Position numbers and translations under genes: made by a program. Below are positions 45,929-57,144 of a stretch of 64,000 bases of DNA, piece by piece. Origin of the DNA: Gamsiella multidivaricata (lineage: Eukaryota > Mortierellomycota > Mortierellomycetes > Mortierellales > Mortierellaceae); assembly GCF_025024155.1 (NCBI RefSeq), contig NW_026251734.1, positions 124,001 to 188,000 of the forward strand, read 5' to 3'. A model generated the notes under the pieces. That model had not been told where the DNA came from. It worked only from the letters and a program-made list of their open reading frames with translations, and ran no database searches. The stretch's first letter is position 1; the number at the start of each line of letters is the position of its first letter.

Positions 45929-46306
45929 TTACCACGGTGCTCGACAGTCGCTAGTTGCTAATTTCTGCGGACGAACCTTGCGTGGGTGCAAAAGACGCAT
46001 CTTCAGCAACGGTGGGGTGTCCGGCTGGGAACGAGCATATCGATGGATGGATGAGAGTGAGTGGACTGCGCGGTACAGTTCTAGCCAACGGCTGTTGTCT
46101 CCCAACCACTGTTCCCTGGCCTGAAGGGTGATAGGGACAGAAGTTCTCTGGAAAGCTGCATTGCCCTGTTGAACCGCGGCAGCAATGGTCCTCTCTTGGT
46201 TCTCGATCAGATGCGTCAAGAGGCAGGAATGGATCGCAACTCCCTGCCGCAACAATTCCTTACATAAGGAGCAGATAGATACATGCAGACGGAGGCAGTA
46301 CAGCAA
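45929..46306 (-). CDS. Orphan ORF, possible exon of an unrecognised gene
   Basis: An open frame on the minus strand with protein-like composition over its last 100 residues (GVAIHSCLLTHLIENQERT, AREQWLGDNSRWLELYRAVH, and a basic RLLHPRKVRPQKL). The frame stays open upstream of its first ATG. Another minus-strand ATG at 46365-46363 opens MGNNADKPAPFGRFTHPLNL in a different frame, so a two-exon gene is possible, but I cannot find a convincing splice pair. It sits between the deaminase promoter and the PSMG1 3' end. No family is recognised; it may be a small lineage-specific gene or chance. Confidence 0.3.
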   Translation of the reverse strand: MLYCLRLHVSICSLCKELLRQGVAIHSCLLTHLIENQERTIAAAVQQGNAAFQRTSVPITLQAREQWLGDNSRWLELYRAVHSLSSIHRYARSQPDTPPLLKMRLLHPRKVRPQKLATSDCRAPW

Positions 46307-46687
46307 CCCAAGTTGAGTGGGTGAGTAAACCGCCCAAAAGGTGCAGGCTTGTCTGCGTTGTTACCCATTCTCTATTCCTGTGTAGGCCTGTCTATGTCTG
46401 TTTCGCTGTTTAGCTGGCTACTTGTCTACGCGTTGCTTGTGAGCTTCGATGAGGCTGTTAAAATATTTAGTTAAGGATGTAGGCACCAAAAGCTCCTCCA
46501 TTTCCAATAAAGTAGCTCCTCTCGGCCACCGTTCCTGGCTTGGGAAGTATCCTTTCTAATATTGAGAACACGATATCCCTTTTGAATTTGTAACAGGGCC
46601 ATTCTTTTTTTTTTATATTCTTGACTCCACCGAGTGCTTTTATTCCATCTTTTTGCATATTCGCTTCATTTATCCCCACGATACTAT

Positions 46688-48072
46688 TTATGCATAGATA
46701 CGATCATCTCGTGTTCTGTTCGATCCAACGCGTTTATCCCGAATGAACAAACCTGCGTTGGACACATCAACCGCATTGGCGATCTCGGAACAGCCCAAGC
46801 TCGCCAATCCTTCCTTGAGTCCGCGTAATGTTGCTGCAGTCGTCAAAGACTTGCCGTAGACGTGTTCCTGTAGACTAAGAAGCAGATACGACTCGCTCAA
46901 CCCGCGCACCTCACACTATACAAATATTTTTTGGCAAAAAGCCATACAAAAATAAATAAAATAAAAAGAATATGTGTTACTTGAACGCTCAAAGCATATC
47001 AGGCTGAATGGCAATATCAATTCACAAAGGCAGGTTTCGCAGCTTACATAGGCAATTAGAGCTGCTCCAAGATTTTGGACCAGGTTGGGTACTTCCAGTG
47101 TTGGGATTTTGGTCACCTAAAGGGAAATCCACAGGGGCGCCATTAGTCGTGTTGGTTTGTCATCGCAAAAGTTCAACGGTGTTCAGTCCATTGCTTCTTA
47201 CAGTTGTTGAACCGGCAGTTTGCAAAAGTCGTAGCCAAGGGTAGACGAACTCGATGTCCGGAGACCCCGAGAAATATGTTGATGGCGAAAGTGTATCCAG
47301 AATAATGACCCTACATGAACAGCCGGAAAAAAAAAGAAGTAAAAGTATCTCCGTTAGGGCTGTCAGCACAGGGGGAGACTTCGCGATCTCATCGTGCATG
47401 AAAAGAAACATTGTCCATTTAAATGGGAAGAGAAGAGGTATGTACCTGCTCGCCTGAATGCTGTTCATGATAGTCTTTGCAAAGTTCAAACTGTCCTGGT
47501 CCTTGATTTCATAGTTGCAAGGAATGATGATAACGGTCGGATCTGCGTCCAGCGCATAGATGTTGCAGTTGGCGTTCGATCGTGAGTTCACGTCCACTGC
47601 GTTATCTTTCTATGGTTTCCAGGAACAAGATCGAGTTGTTTCGCGTCAGTACTCGGCCTAATGGCCCTTGAAATACTTGCGATCGAGGCAACAAAATGAA
47701 ATAGCGTACCAGATCAATGCCAGGCAGAACTAGGGTTCCGAGCAATGTCTTTGCTTCAATAGTGTGGAGGAGCGCGCTACCACCGAATGCTGTGCCAATA
47801 ATAAGAGTTGAACATGTCTTTGGCGGTATTGATCCTGCTGTTGACGGCGATGTTGTGCGCCAAAGAAGGATAGGCTTTGGCAGCGTAACGCACTTGTCCA
47901 GGGAGTCCTGAAAGTCCTCTTCGTCGCTGGACTGATATCTGTGGTGGTCGTCTGCTGAATCCTGCTTTGACCGTATTGCGAAACGCAGAAACCAAATGTC
48001 AATTAGTCACTAGGCATTCATTAACAGATCAGTCTTTGTAATCCTGTAGTATAGGTCAAGGGCGGTTACCAT
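46688..48072 (-). CDS. PSMG1: Proteasome assembly chaperone 1 (PSMG1/PAC1) homologue
   Basis: Proposed exons: 48072-48070 (ATG only), 47961-47710, 47609-47446, 47310-47202, 47116-47048 and 46915-46688. Frame is kept at every junction. The protein reads DSADDHHRYQSSDEEDFQDS, then LIIGTAFGGSALLHTIEA, YALDADPTVIIIPCNYEIKD, VIILDTLSPSTYFSG, PTLEVPNLVQNLGAALIAY, and CEVRGLSESYLLLSLQEHVYG. The central order (LExPNLV, AALxxYCEV, YLxLSLQE) matches PSMG1, which with PSMG2 scaffolds 20S alpha rings. Sequence identity to PSMG1 looks modest, as usual in this family. The 3-nt coding exon 1 and the C-terminal end are the least certain parts; the start codon could lie elsewhere. Confidence 0.75.
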
Positions 48073-48345
48073 GATGTATGTCTGTCTGTGGTCGTTGTGG
48101 AGAAGCGATGCAGACACAACAATAGGACCCTAAATTGACTCGCCCTCCCGTACACGCAAGGGTGTGTTGCGCGTATATTAACCCTTAAGCAAGCGCGTCC
48201 ATGGCGCGTCGCACATTATTTTTCATCATTGGCAAAGAGAAGACGCGTATGCATGCAGACGAATATGTATTATGACACAATACTATGGCACAGAAAGAGT
48301 ATGATACAGCTAGCAACTAGTAGTCCTACGAGTAAAAAGGGCTGA

Positions 48346-51344
48346 TTACGCGACTATCTTGGACACCTTTCCGATACCTTTGGTTCGTCCCTCTCGGAAG
48401 ATCTACGCGCAAAACATGAACACAAATATCAGTCTCTGTAAAGCAAGAGCGCTTGCGTGACAATGACACGCTAACATGTAGCAATAAGGACAAAACTTAC
48501 GAGTCGTGCCCCGACTTTGAGGTACGCGGGCTGCAGGAACTGGAACCGGACAGTCGCTCGATCTCCTGTGCGCAGAATCTGATCCGGCTTATCCATAGCA
48601 AGCACTCGTGCAGTTTGCCGTACGGCACCACAGTGCAGCATAGCCTGGTACTTGTGACCGATAGTAGTCGAGTGGTAGAGGACCAAGATCTCGGCCTCGA
48701 ACTCTCGGCATCCACGCGGTGGAGGCGTGGTCTCCTTGTCGAGCATCACCATTCCCTTGCGAATAGTTGACCGACGGATCTTCTTAAGTCCAAACGAGGC
48801 ACTTTGGCCAGCACAGGCCAATGGAACGTTGAGTCTCTTGCGCTGGATACTCTTGACGGTGACCATTTGGAAGGCACCGTTTCCATCTGGTCCAAGGTAA
48901 AGCTGGTCACCGGCGTGGACGATACCGTTCATGACAACTCCACTGACAACTGTTCCAACGAATGGAACAGAGAAGGTATCGGTGATTTGGTACTCGACTG
49001 GAAACGGAGGTATTCAACGCGTTAGAAATGATCTTGTTGCGAGCATAAAAAAGGCCAATTTGCTCCAGAAAACGAAAAATTCTATACCTGGCTCATCTCT
49101 ATTGTACTCTTGACTGATCGGCAGTACGTTCAAGAAGTTCTTAAGCAAGTCCAGGCCTTCTCCGGTAACGTTGGAGACCTGGAAGATAGGGCAAATACGC
49201 TCGCTGACAAAATTGCCAGCGGTTACTACCACATCCTCATGCGACTAGGAACAGTTGTGATATAGAAAAGCGTTAAAGAAACCATCATTGTCGTACTAGC
49301 TTTACATATTCAATCAGATCTTGAATCCATACCTTGACAAACATGGGGATTTTTCGGCAGCCTGCAGACTTCAAGATCTTGGTCAATTGCTTCACAGTGT
49401 TCTCCAGCACGTTTGGCGGGCACATATCGATTTTGGTGATGACAACGAGGACCGGAACTCCCAGGGCTAGCGAGAGACCGAGATGTTCCTTTGTCATGCC
49501 GACAATGCCAGCATTGGATCCAATCATAAGCATCACAAAGTCGGGCGCGCAACCAGTCATCCCGAACACGGTGGTCTAGGAATAAAAGAGCATGGTGAAT
49601 ATACGAGCCACATGCATGTTAAGAGCCGTAAATGTACACAAGCGCAAGTCCTACTAACCTTGAGATATCGCTCATGTCCAGCCAGATCAATGAAAGACAG
49701 GACCTGCAGAAGCAGCGTCATGGTGTTAGAGATGGACTCGCTGTACAGGGCAATTTACTGCAAGGCTAACATCTTCACATACTTTGGCAGCCTTTCCACA
49801 GATCTCATCCCAAGGAGCGTTTCTTCCATGAGACATGGTGGGAACTGGTTGAGACTTAGCATCAAAGCCGAGAATCTCCATGCCGACAGACGATGTGCGT
49901 CCCGAGTCAATCTCGTGCTTATGGCTAAAAATCCGATCAAAACGTTAAGAGTTAGCAATGAGAGTGCAGATCAGGCACAAGGACAGGAAGCACTTAATTT
50001 ATGTCCGCCTTTACTTTACTTACCGGAACAGGTTGACACGTGCCTTTCCGCGTCCATCATCGAGCACACCTTTGGTCAAGACTCCTAACAACGTAGACTG
50101 GTAGATTCGCCAAACATCAAACGTCAGTTTCTGGTCTTTCTCGAGCGCGCACCACTTCATTCATGCCGCAGATAGCCACAAACCTTTCCAGCGTCCTTGA
50201 TACACATATCGATTGTCGAAAGAGAAAAACGTGAGTTGGATGAGTCGTTATCGTAATACATCATAGTAATAGCATTGAGCCTCACGAAACAAGAAGACAT
50301 ACGACGTTTCCAACAACTGCAACACGGAGCTCCAGTAGCTCTTCAACAGACTTTGGTATCTTTCGAATCATAACGTAGGAAGTCTTGAACGTTGACTGAC
50401 CGCCTTCGGCTGTTACGGGAGCTGTTGGTTCCGCTATTACCTCGGCAGACCCTTTACCCTTACCCTCAATTGGCGCTGCCTCAGATCCCAAGGACAGATC
50501 CGTGTTCTTCTCATACATGATGGCGACCTCGGCACCAACTGCAGAAGCCGCTGCCCGGACCGTAGTGAGTGCAGTCTGATATTCTGCGTCGGTCAGGTTC
50601 ATCGGAGCTCCGTCCTCTGTTTTCATGCAAGGTACAGATAGGGTTTGCATTAGCGCGGCGAGTTGATAAATGTCTGGCACATAACAAAGGCAAGGCGATT
50701 CTCGTCGATATAGATCTGATCGCGGATTAAATTACCTTCGACACCAATCTCGAAGAGGGTCTCACCAGAGCCCTCCCGTATCCTTGTTGCCAGCAGGGTC
50801 TGCAGCGACTCGATATTAGACTCTGTCGGATTCAGGAATTGCTCCTGCAGAAGGTAACATGGCCAGATTGACGAGTGCTTGTTAGTTATGCGATTCTCAG
50901 CAGAGCCCACATAATAACTTCGATAGATGATTGACAAGAGAATAAGGTTCAAACGCCAGCCCATTTCGCCAGTCGTGAGGCCGGTCACGAACACCAGCAG
51001 CAGACTGAAAAAGATAAAGAACAAAAGGGAGTGGGGGATAATGCGATTAGGAATAAGGACATGAAGACACTGATTACTACCTTTAGAGAGAGATCCTTGA
51101 TGCCACTTCGTTGGGCCTCAAATCCGGCGAGTGGATCGTCCATGTCATTTATATCAAAATCATCCAATGACACCCCAGTTCCAGAGGTACCGGCAGCGAC
51201 AGTGCTGGCCGAGGAAGTCGAGGATGCAATGAGGTTCATGGCGCCCAGCTTCTCAACTAAGGGCACTGCTGAGTCGGCAGTCGCGTCCGGTATTGAACGT
51301 TCGGCAGATCTGCTGCTGTCCTTGGGCTCGTCGTGCTTAAGCAT
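48346..51344 (-). CDS. GTPBP1: GTP-binding protein 1 (GTPBP1-like translational GTPase)
   Basis: Eleven exons: 51344-51081, 50844-50736, 50616-50303, 50195-50184, 50097-50024, 49924-49783, 49703-49659, 49575-49333, 49244-49088, 48997-48501 and 48402-48346; 637 residues. After an acidic N-terminus comes [17 protein letters not shown], then the GTPase domain: [19 protein letters not shown] (G1), [14 protein letters not shown] (G2), [10 protein letters not shown] (G3), VVITKIDMC (G4) and [10 protein letters not shown] (G5). Domains II-III follow ([15 protein letters not shown]; ending IGKVSKIVA). GTPBP1 is an eEF1A-related GTPase tied to mRNA surveillance and exosome function and to tRNA delivery. 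The P-loop residues DAGK are encoded by a 12-nt micro-exon. Confidence 0.93.
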
Positions 51345-52412
51345 TGCGAATGAGTACAGACGACGGTTGAAGTATAAAATGTATATGGGCAGCGGTGTAG
51401 TGGCGGTTGCTTGCTTGCTTGGTTTGGAAGTGTGTAGCTTTGTTGTGGCGAGTGAAATGTCAAAAGGAAGTCCGCTCTCTTAGGTGATGAAGTGAATCAA
51501 CAGAAAGACGAATGAGGTGGAATAAGGAGGAAGGCATATCCCTCCCACGGGCACAGTTGGAGCAATAAATGGTGGTATTGGATGCGGCGCAGCGAAACGC
51601 TATTCTGCTGGAATAGCGTGTTGCGAATCAAACTAGAGGCAGTTTGTGGGGGAGAGAGAGAGGGGGGTGCTGTCTGGACCCCCAATTGGTCCCGACAAAG
51701 AAAAGAGTCATGTTCAAGAGGGCTGAGCAGATTCCTTTATTCGGTACCCGATGGTGCGGGGGTAGGGGGGGCGTATTCTTTTAGAGGGCCCTTTGATCTA
51801 TATTTTATATATTCCATTGACAGATCGTGAGTCAAGTCAGCAGCCTTGACACCAAGTGGGACCAACCGTTGTTCATGCTGCTCATGTTCCACGCTCTTCT
51901 TCCGCCACTATCCAGAAAGCAATTGGTCAGTTGGTTCCCAATATGTCCTAGATCTGTGCCGAGATGAGTGTCCACAAGGTACATAGTCTACGCGCGACTG
52001 ATAATATACGGCACGGCAATTGCAGAAGACTAGTCGTCGCGTCAAAAGCTTTCAATTGTGGAAGGCATTCACACCGCTCAAATTCTAGAATCCTAGAATC
52101 CCAAGGTTTGGTATACTGATCGCTGTGCAAAATGGCAACGCGCGCCGTGCAACAGGGAGGAGTTGACACCATTTGTGGGCGAAGAAACGAATTTCATTTT
52201 TTTGAACCCTGAATGCCGAATGTCCGTTGCAGTTGAGCACTGCGGAAACTCCGAGAATTGCGTCTTGCTCTTGTTCGCCTCTTCCCTCTTCTTTGTCCTC
52301 GTCTCTATCTTTGTCTCTGTCTCTGTCTCTGTCATTGCCTCCCCCTCCTAGAGTTGCACTATACCCTTCCACTCCCCACACTCTTCCTTCTGTAGTCTAT
52401 ACCCATCCAGAC
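51345..52412. promoter_or_regulatory. Divergent promoter, GTPBP1 and cupin genes
   Basis: About 1.07 kb between head-to-head genes. It includes a CT-rich tract directly upstream of the cupin start (52260-52345, TCTCTG repeats). I see no convincing coding region. Confidence 0.4.
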
Positions 52413-52988
52413 ATGAAGATCACTTCGCTCGACTCACTCCCTGTTGCTTATGTCTCACATGACTCGACCGTTGAGAAAAAGGTTCTTCTCAAAAATGGCG
52501 ATGTCCCCCATGTCACTCAGCTTGCAGTTGCAACATTGAAACCTGGAGAACAGGCAACCAAGCACCATCACAATGATATGACAGAGAGTAAGTTGAGCAA
52601 GAAAACAAACATACTGTTCAAATAACATCTGCCCCATGATGCGTCTGGGCATGAATATGGACATTATCTCACTATGGTTTTTTTTTATTCTGTTTTGGTT
52701 CTTTGTACTGGTGGTGATGTTCAGCATTCCACTTCCAATCGGGATGGGGTGAGATGGAGATCGATGACAAAGTCTTGGAAGTCAAGGCAGGCATAACCGT
52801 TACTGTATTCCCAGGAGAGGCACACGAGATCAGGTAAACAACAAGCGAAAGTGCACTTGATGCGACCCATTCAGAGAGATTGTCATTTCCTCATCACTCA
52901 ATTATGTTCGTCGTTCTCTGTTGATTCGCCTCTTATTAGAAACACGGGCTCGGAAAATCTGGTGGTGCTCTATTTCGGTATTGTGTAG
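52413..52988 (+). CDS. Small single-domain cupin protein
   Basis: Exons 52413-52587, 52725-52833 and 52940-52988; 110 residues. The beta-barrel pattern is clear: VTQLAVATLKPGEQATKHHH, with the cupin motif-1 metal-binding His residues, then TFHFQSGWGEMEIDDK, GITVTVFPGEAHEIR with a motif-2 His, and NLVVLYFGIV closing. Proteins of this size bind a divalent metal and may be isomerases, dioxygenases or sugar-binding proteins; the substrate cannot be read from sequence. No signal peptide, so cytosolic. Confidence 0.85.
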
Positions 52989-53709
52989 AAAGCTTCGGTC
53001 CATGAAGTCTGAGATAGCAATAGCGATAGCGTCTATGGCATGCATTTTATCTTTTGCCGCGCACAGCATGCTATACAAATACATAATAAAAGATGGGCAG
53101 GGGTGAGGTGCCGTGTCTGTGAACTCACCCCCACTTTCAGGAACACTCGACACTCGGCATGGTGCCCTGTGTCTCATTCTGATGCTATCGCCATTAGTGC
53201 CAGACCAGTGGCACAAACTGGTGAGTGTGTGTGTGTCCGAGGGATATTCGTCGAACCCAATCCGTGCTTCTGCTCTCGTACAAACCATGTAGGGATGGAC
53301 AGTGAGCACTCACTGGACGCAAATAAACACCAGAACTGAAGTAATATGTGGAGGAGCCTTCTGTTTCTGCATGTCCTTCTGTCCCTCCTCTTATCTTCCT
53401 TCATTTTCATTCCGTGGATCATTTGACATCTTTTTTTCCCTTTTCATGACACTTTAACGACCACCCACCTTCTTGCCTCGACAGGCTATCGTGCATGCGT
53501 ATACGCTCTGACTGAATACGAAGTTTACTTTACCGCTCCTTTTTTCCCTTCAATTAAACGGGAAAGCGCACCAAGTGGTGTCCTGACTCTTCCTTCGTTC
53601 TCTTGAATCGTTTTGTTTCTTCTTCTCCTTCTCTCTTTTTCTCCTCTTTTTCTCCTCTCTTTTTACTTCTTTCTTCTTTCTTCCTTTCTCGTTTTGCTCA
53701 TCCATTCAC
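52989..53709. other. Intergenic; ALG9 promoter with CT-rich tract
   Basis: From 53601 to 53690 the plus strand is almost entirely T/C, next to the ALG9 start. Upstream there is only low-information sequence and a (GT)n-type short stretch at 53222-53238. Confidence 0.45.
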
Positions 53710-56700
53710 ATGGTGCCAAGCTCTACTCCGGGAATCAACTCACGCAGCAGGAACGATGGCCCAGTAGCTGATCGCGTGGTGCCAGCAACAACAGAGACAA
53801 GCATGACAGGCACAGCAGCCAGTACGACCGCTACCGCCACCACTGCTACAACCACACTCAAGCAGAGAAAAATCTCTGCAACCAATGGTCATGGCAGCAG
53901 CAATGGACAGGCCAACGGCAAACTCAACGGAATCTTGATGGACAGGCGGAAAATAGTCGACGACAACAACGATGACAGTCAGGACAGCAACAGTGACACA
54001 AACAGTGAAGTCCTCGACCCTTTAACAGGCGAGCCCCTGCGGTTGCGGTATGTATCGATTCATTAAAGCGATAAGGCAAAGCTCACTATAGACAGTCTTT
54101 ACTGACCCCAGTAACGCTTTGTTCCTCAACTCAACAGGGACTACGCGTCTCCTTATTGTCCGTCATTCTCAGTTGCATTCAAGGCCCTGTTTCTGGTGCG
54201 CGCCCTGGCAGCAACGTACTCCAACATCTCTGACTGCGACGAAGTATTCAACTTTTGGGAGCCTATGCACTACCTTCAGTACGGAACAGGACTCGAGACA
54301 TGGGAGTATTCACCAGTGTATGCCATCAGGAGCTGGGCCTACATCCTCGCCCACGCCCTCCCTGCAGAGATCACCCGCCTTGCTATGAGCGCCAATCGTG
54401 TGAGTTCCTTTTTTATGTTTGTGTTTGGTGTTAATTGCGAAGAGTGGTGGCCCAAGCTTATGTTCACGAGTCTTCTCACACAAATTCATGTGCTTTTCTT
54501 CTGTATTACCATTAGTTACAAGTATTTTTCATTCTTCGGATTATACTTGGCGCAGTTTCGGCACATTGCGAGGCAACACTTTATAGAACAGTTGTGGATG
54601 AGGTCGACCCGAGGATAGGACGGTATCTCTTACTGGTCCTTATTAGCAGTGCAGGAACATGGATTGCTTCAAATGGTAGGGGTCAACCGTCAGAGGGCGA
54701 CCGATTTTTGAACGGCGACCTGGGAACTCTGATCCCATTTATATCAGTGACATTCTAACCCTGGCTTCTCATCCGAATTGACCCACGATACAATAGCCTT
54801 CCTTCCTTCAACATTTGCCATGTATACCACCATGATGTTCTTTAGTCAAATGCTGCAGCCGCCGCGTCACCATTCTGGAAAGCGGACGTTCTGGGCCATC
54901 TTCTGGGTCGGATTGGGAGCACTCCTTGGCTGGCCCTTCTCGGCAGCCGTGGGCCTACCATTTGCACTCGAGGAGCTCTTGGTCCACAGCAGGAATCACA
55001 GCAGAAAAAAGACGGTCCGATTCAGGGACTGGCGCATGGTGCGACTTCTTCAGTTGACGACGTCTACGATAGTGGTTCTCGGCTGTGTTTTGGTGAGTGC
55101 TTTGTTTTGTTGAGTGTCTTTGGGATCACTTTTTTTTCGGGCTTGAACTTGGCATGTATGGTCGATCTGTTAGCAAGGCAAGGTCTGGCCACGTACAGGA
55201 CTAAATTGTAAAGGAGACTGACTAGGAGTACTTTCATCTGTCGTTGCAACTGAATAGGTCCCCATCATGATTATCGACCAATATTACTACAAGAAATTGG
55301 TTATCGTCCCTTTGAACATTGTCCTGTACAATGTTTTTGGAGGCGATGTGGGGCCGGATATTTTTGGCACCGAGCCATGGTGGTTCTATATCCTAAACGG
55401 CCTCCTGAACTTCAATGTCCTGTTTCCCGCCGCACTGTTCTCGCTTCCGATGCTGGTAAGTCAGGGTTTCATTATATATATATTGTATATGATAGATATT
55501 GAATGTGCCACATTCTGAAAGTTTATTGTTGTTGCTTTTCTAGTTGATCACGTATTTTGCCATTCCAGATGTACTCCCTGCCCCACCTTCAAGCGGCGGT
55601 CTTTCACTCAAGGACCCACTTTTGTGGTTCTCGTTAAAGTTATCGCCCTTCTACCTCTGGTTCGCTATCTTTACGGCGCAGCCGCACAAGGAAGAGCGCT
55701 TCCTGTTCGTAGTGTACCCACTCATCTGCTTTAACGCTGTCATGACCCTGTTCATGGCCCAGAAGATTATACAACGCACCCTGGACAGATTTGTCACTCG
55801 ATCTAAGGTTAGTCTCTTCTTGTTTCATTGCAAGCACCTAGTCTTAATTCAATCTGTTAGCAAATGATTTCTAATTCATAACTCTCCACATGTTTTGGTC
55901 GCGTGTTGTTGTTGTATCAGACGGCTGCGATCCATAAATATGCGGCTGGACTGGTGTGGTTGGTCCTGCTTGCCTCTGCCGCGGTTTCATTGTCCAGGAT
56001 CCTCGCCCTTTATGAGCACTACAGCGCACCAATCGATGTCTACAGGAAAGCGTTCGATATGGTCAAGGTCCCAGGCCCTATGGTCGTTGAAGGATCAGAT
56101 TCCACTGTCACCGGAGGAGCTGCAGCATTAGCGAATAACCGAGACCCTGCAAAGATTGTACGTGTTTGTGTGGGTAAGGAATGGTACCGGTTTCCGTCAC
56201 ACTATTTCTTACCAGAAGGCGCGAAGTTAGGCTTTCTGAAGAGTCATTTCGATGGATTACTGCCGGGAGAATTTCAGGAGCTCCCACTAAACGCCGAGTT
56301 ACCGATTGTGGAAGCGAGACCGTCGGCGGCGAGGGGCAAGGAGCACCGACCGTTGAGGATCGATTGGCGATGGAGTGCCGAGAGACGGCCGGGAACGTCA
56401 TTTGTACCGAAACAGATGAATAACCAGAACATGGAGGTTTTCGAGCATTATGTAAGAAAGTGCTGACTGCTGTATTTAAAGGTCTGCTCAGGGTCTTGTG
56501 CTGTCAATGTGATTTTGCTAAGAATCTTTTTATATTATATACTCCTTCGCCGATAGACCCCTCTGGACCAGTGCGATTACTTGGTGGACCTGGACTACGG
56601 CGGTCGTGCAGGAGAGGATGAAAGCCAGGGCCAGGACTCGGTTGAACCCCGGTACCTGCAGGACAAGGAGCATTGGGAGAGGCTTTACTGTAGAAGGTTT

Positions 56701-56838
56701 TTGGATACAAAAGTGGGGGCGGGACGGAACCGGTGGGTACGGGCGTTCTGGATCCCGGACCAAGTGACGGTCGCATTGACGAGGGGTCAAACGAAGGTGT
56801 GGGGCGACTATTGCCTTGCAAGACGCAAGTCTTTGTGA
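53710..56838 (+). CDS. ALG9: ER alpha-1,2-mannosyltransferase ALG9
   Basis: Eight exons: 53710-54047, 54138-54399, 54516-54675, 54797-55092, 55258-55455, 55544-55807, 55921-56451 and 56557-56838; 776 residues. Conserved GT22 landmarks: SDCDEVFNFWEPMHYLQYG, TWEYSPVYAIRSWAYI, LGAVSAHCEATLYRTV, AFLPSTFAMYTTMM, DQYYYKKLVIVPLNIVLYNV and HKEERFLFVVYP at 466-477. It is a multi-pass ER protein that adds the seventh and ninth mannose to the dolichol-linked N-glycan precursor. The protein is longer than yeast or human ALG9 because of a 115-residue Ser/Thr/Asn-rich cytosolic N-terminus and an extended C-terminal part. Confidence 0.95.
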
Positions 56839-57144
56839 ATACACAGGGAGAAGAATGTTGTTTGCTGGAGCAATGATGGTTCAGGAGCGAGCGGATATTG
56901 CCCTAAATAAAATAAATAAATTGGATTGACTTCAAGTTGAATCTGAAGGTGATTGTTGGGTGCGGGGTATATCTTTGTAGATCTTTATTTTGTATTTTTT
57001 TTTTACGCGCTTGATAGTTAGAAACCAGCACCAGCATCATGCGTGCATCTTGGAGATATAAAAAAAAAAAAAAAAAAAATAGGAAAAAGAAACAAAGTAT
57101 TTCTCAGAATGAAGGGGGGAGTGTGAGCTCTTGTTGTGAGGTTC
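56839..57144. other. Tail-to-tail spacer, ALG9 and PB1-SAM gene
   Basis: AAATAAAATAAATAAA (56904-56920) lies 70 bp after the ALG9 stop and is a plausible poly(A) signal region. An A run follows at 57060-57079. No coding signal. Confidence 0.5.

Noticed and set aside
46467..46679. Additional C-terminal exon of PSMG1 (minus strand)
   Set aside because: The frame is open but no donor/acceptor pair joins it convincingly, and the resulting tail does not resemble PSMG1.
52902..53309. 135-residue minus-strand ORF
   Set aside because: It overlaps the last cupin exon, lacks protein-like patterns and has no neighbours supporting it.
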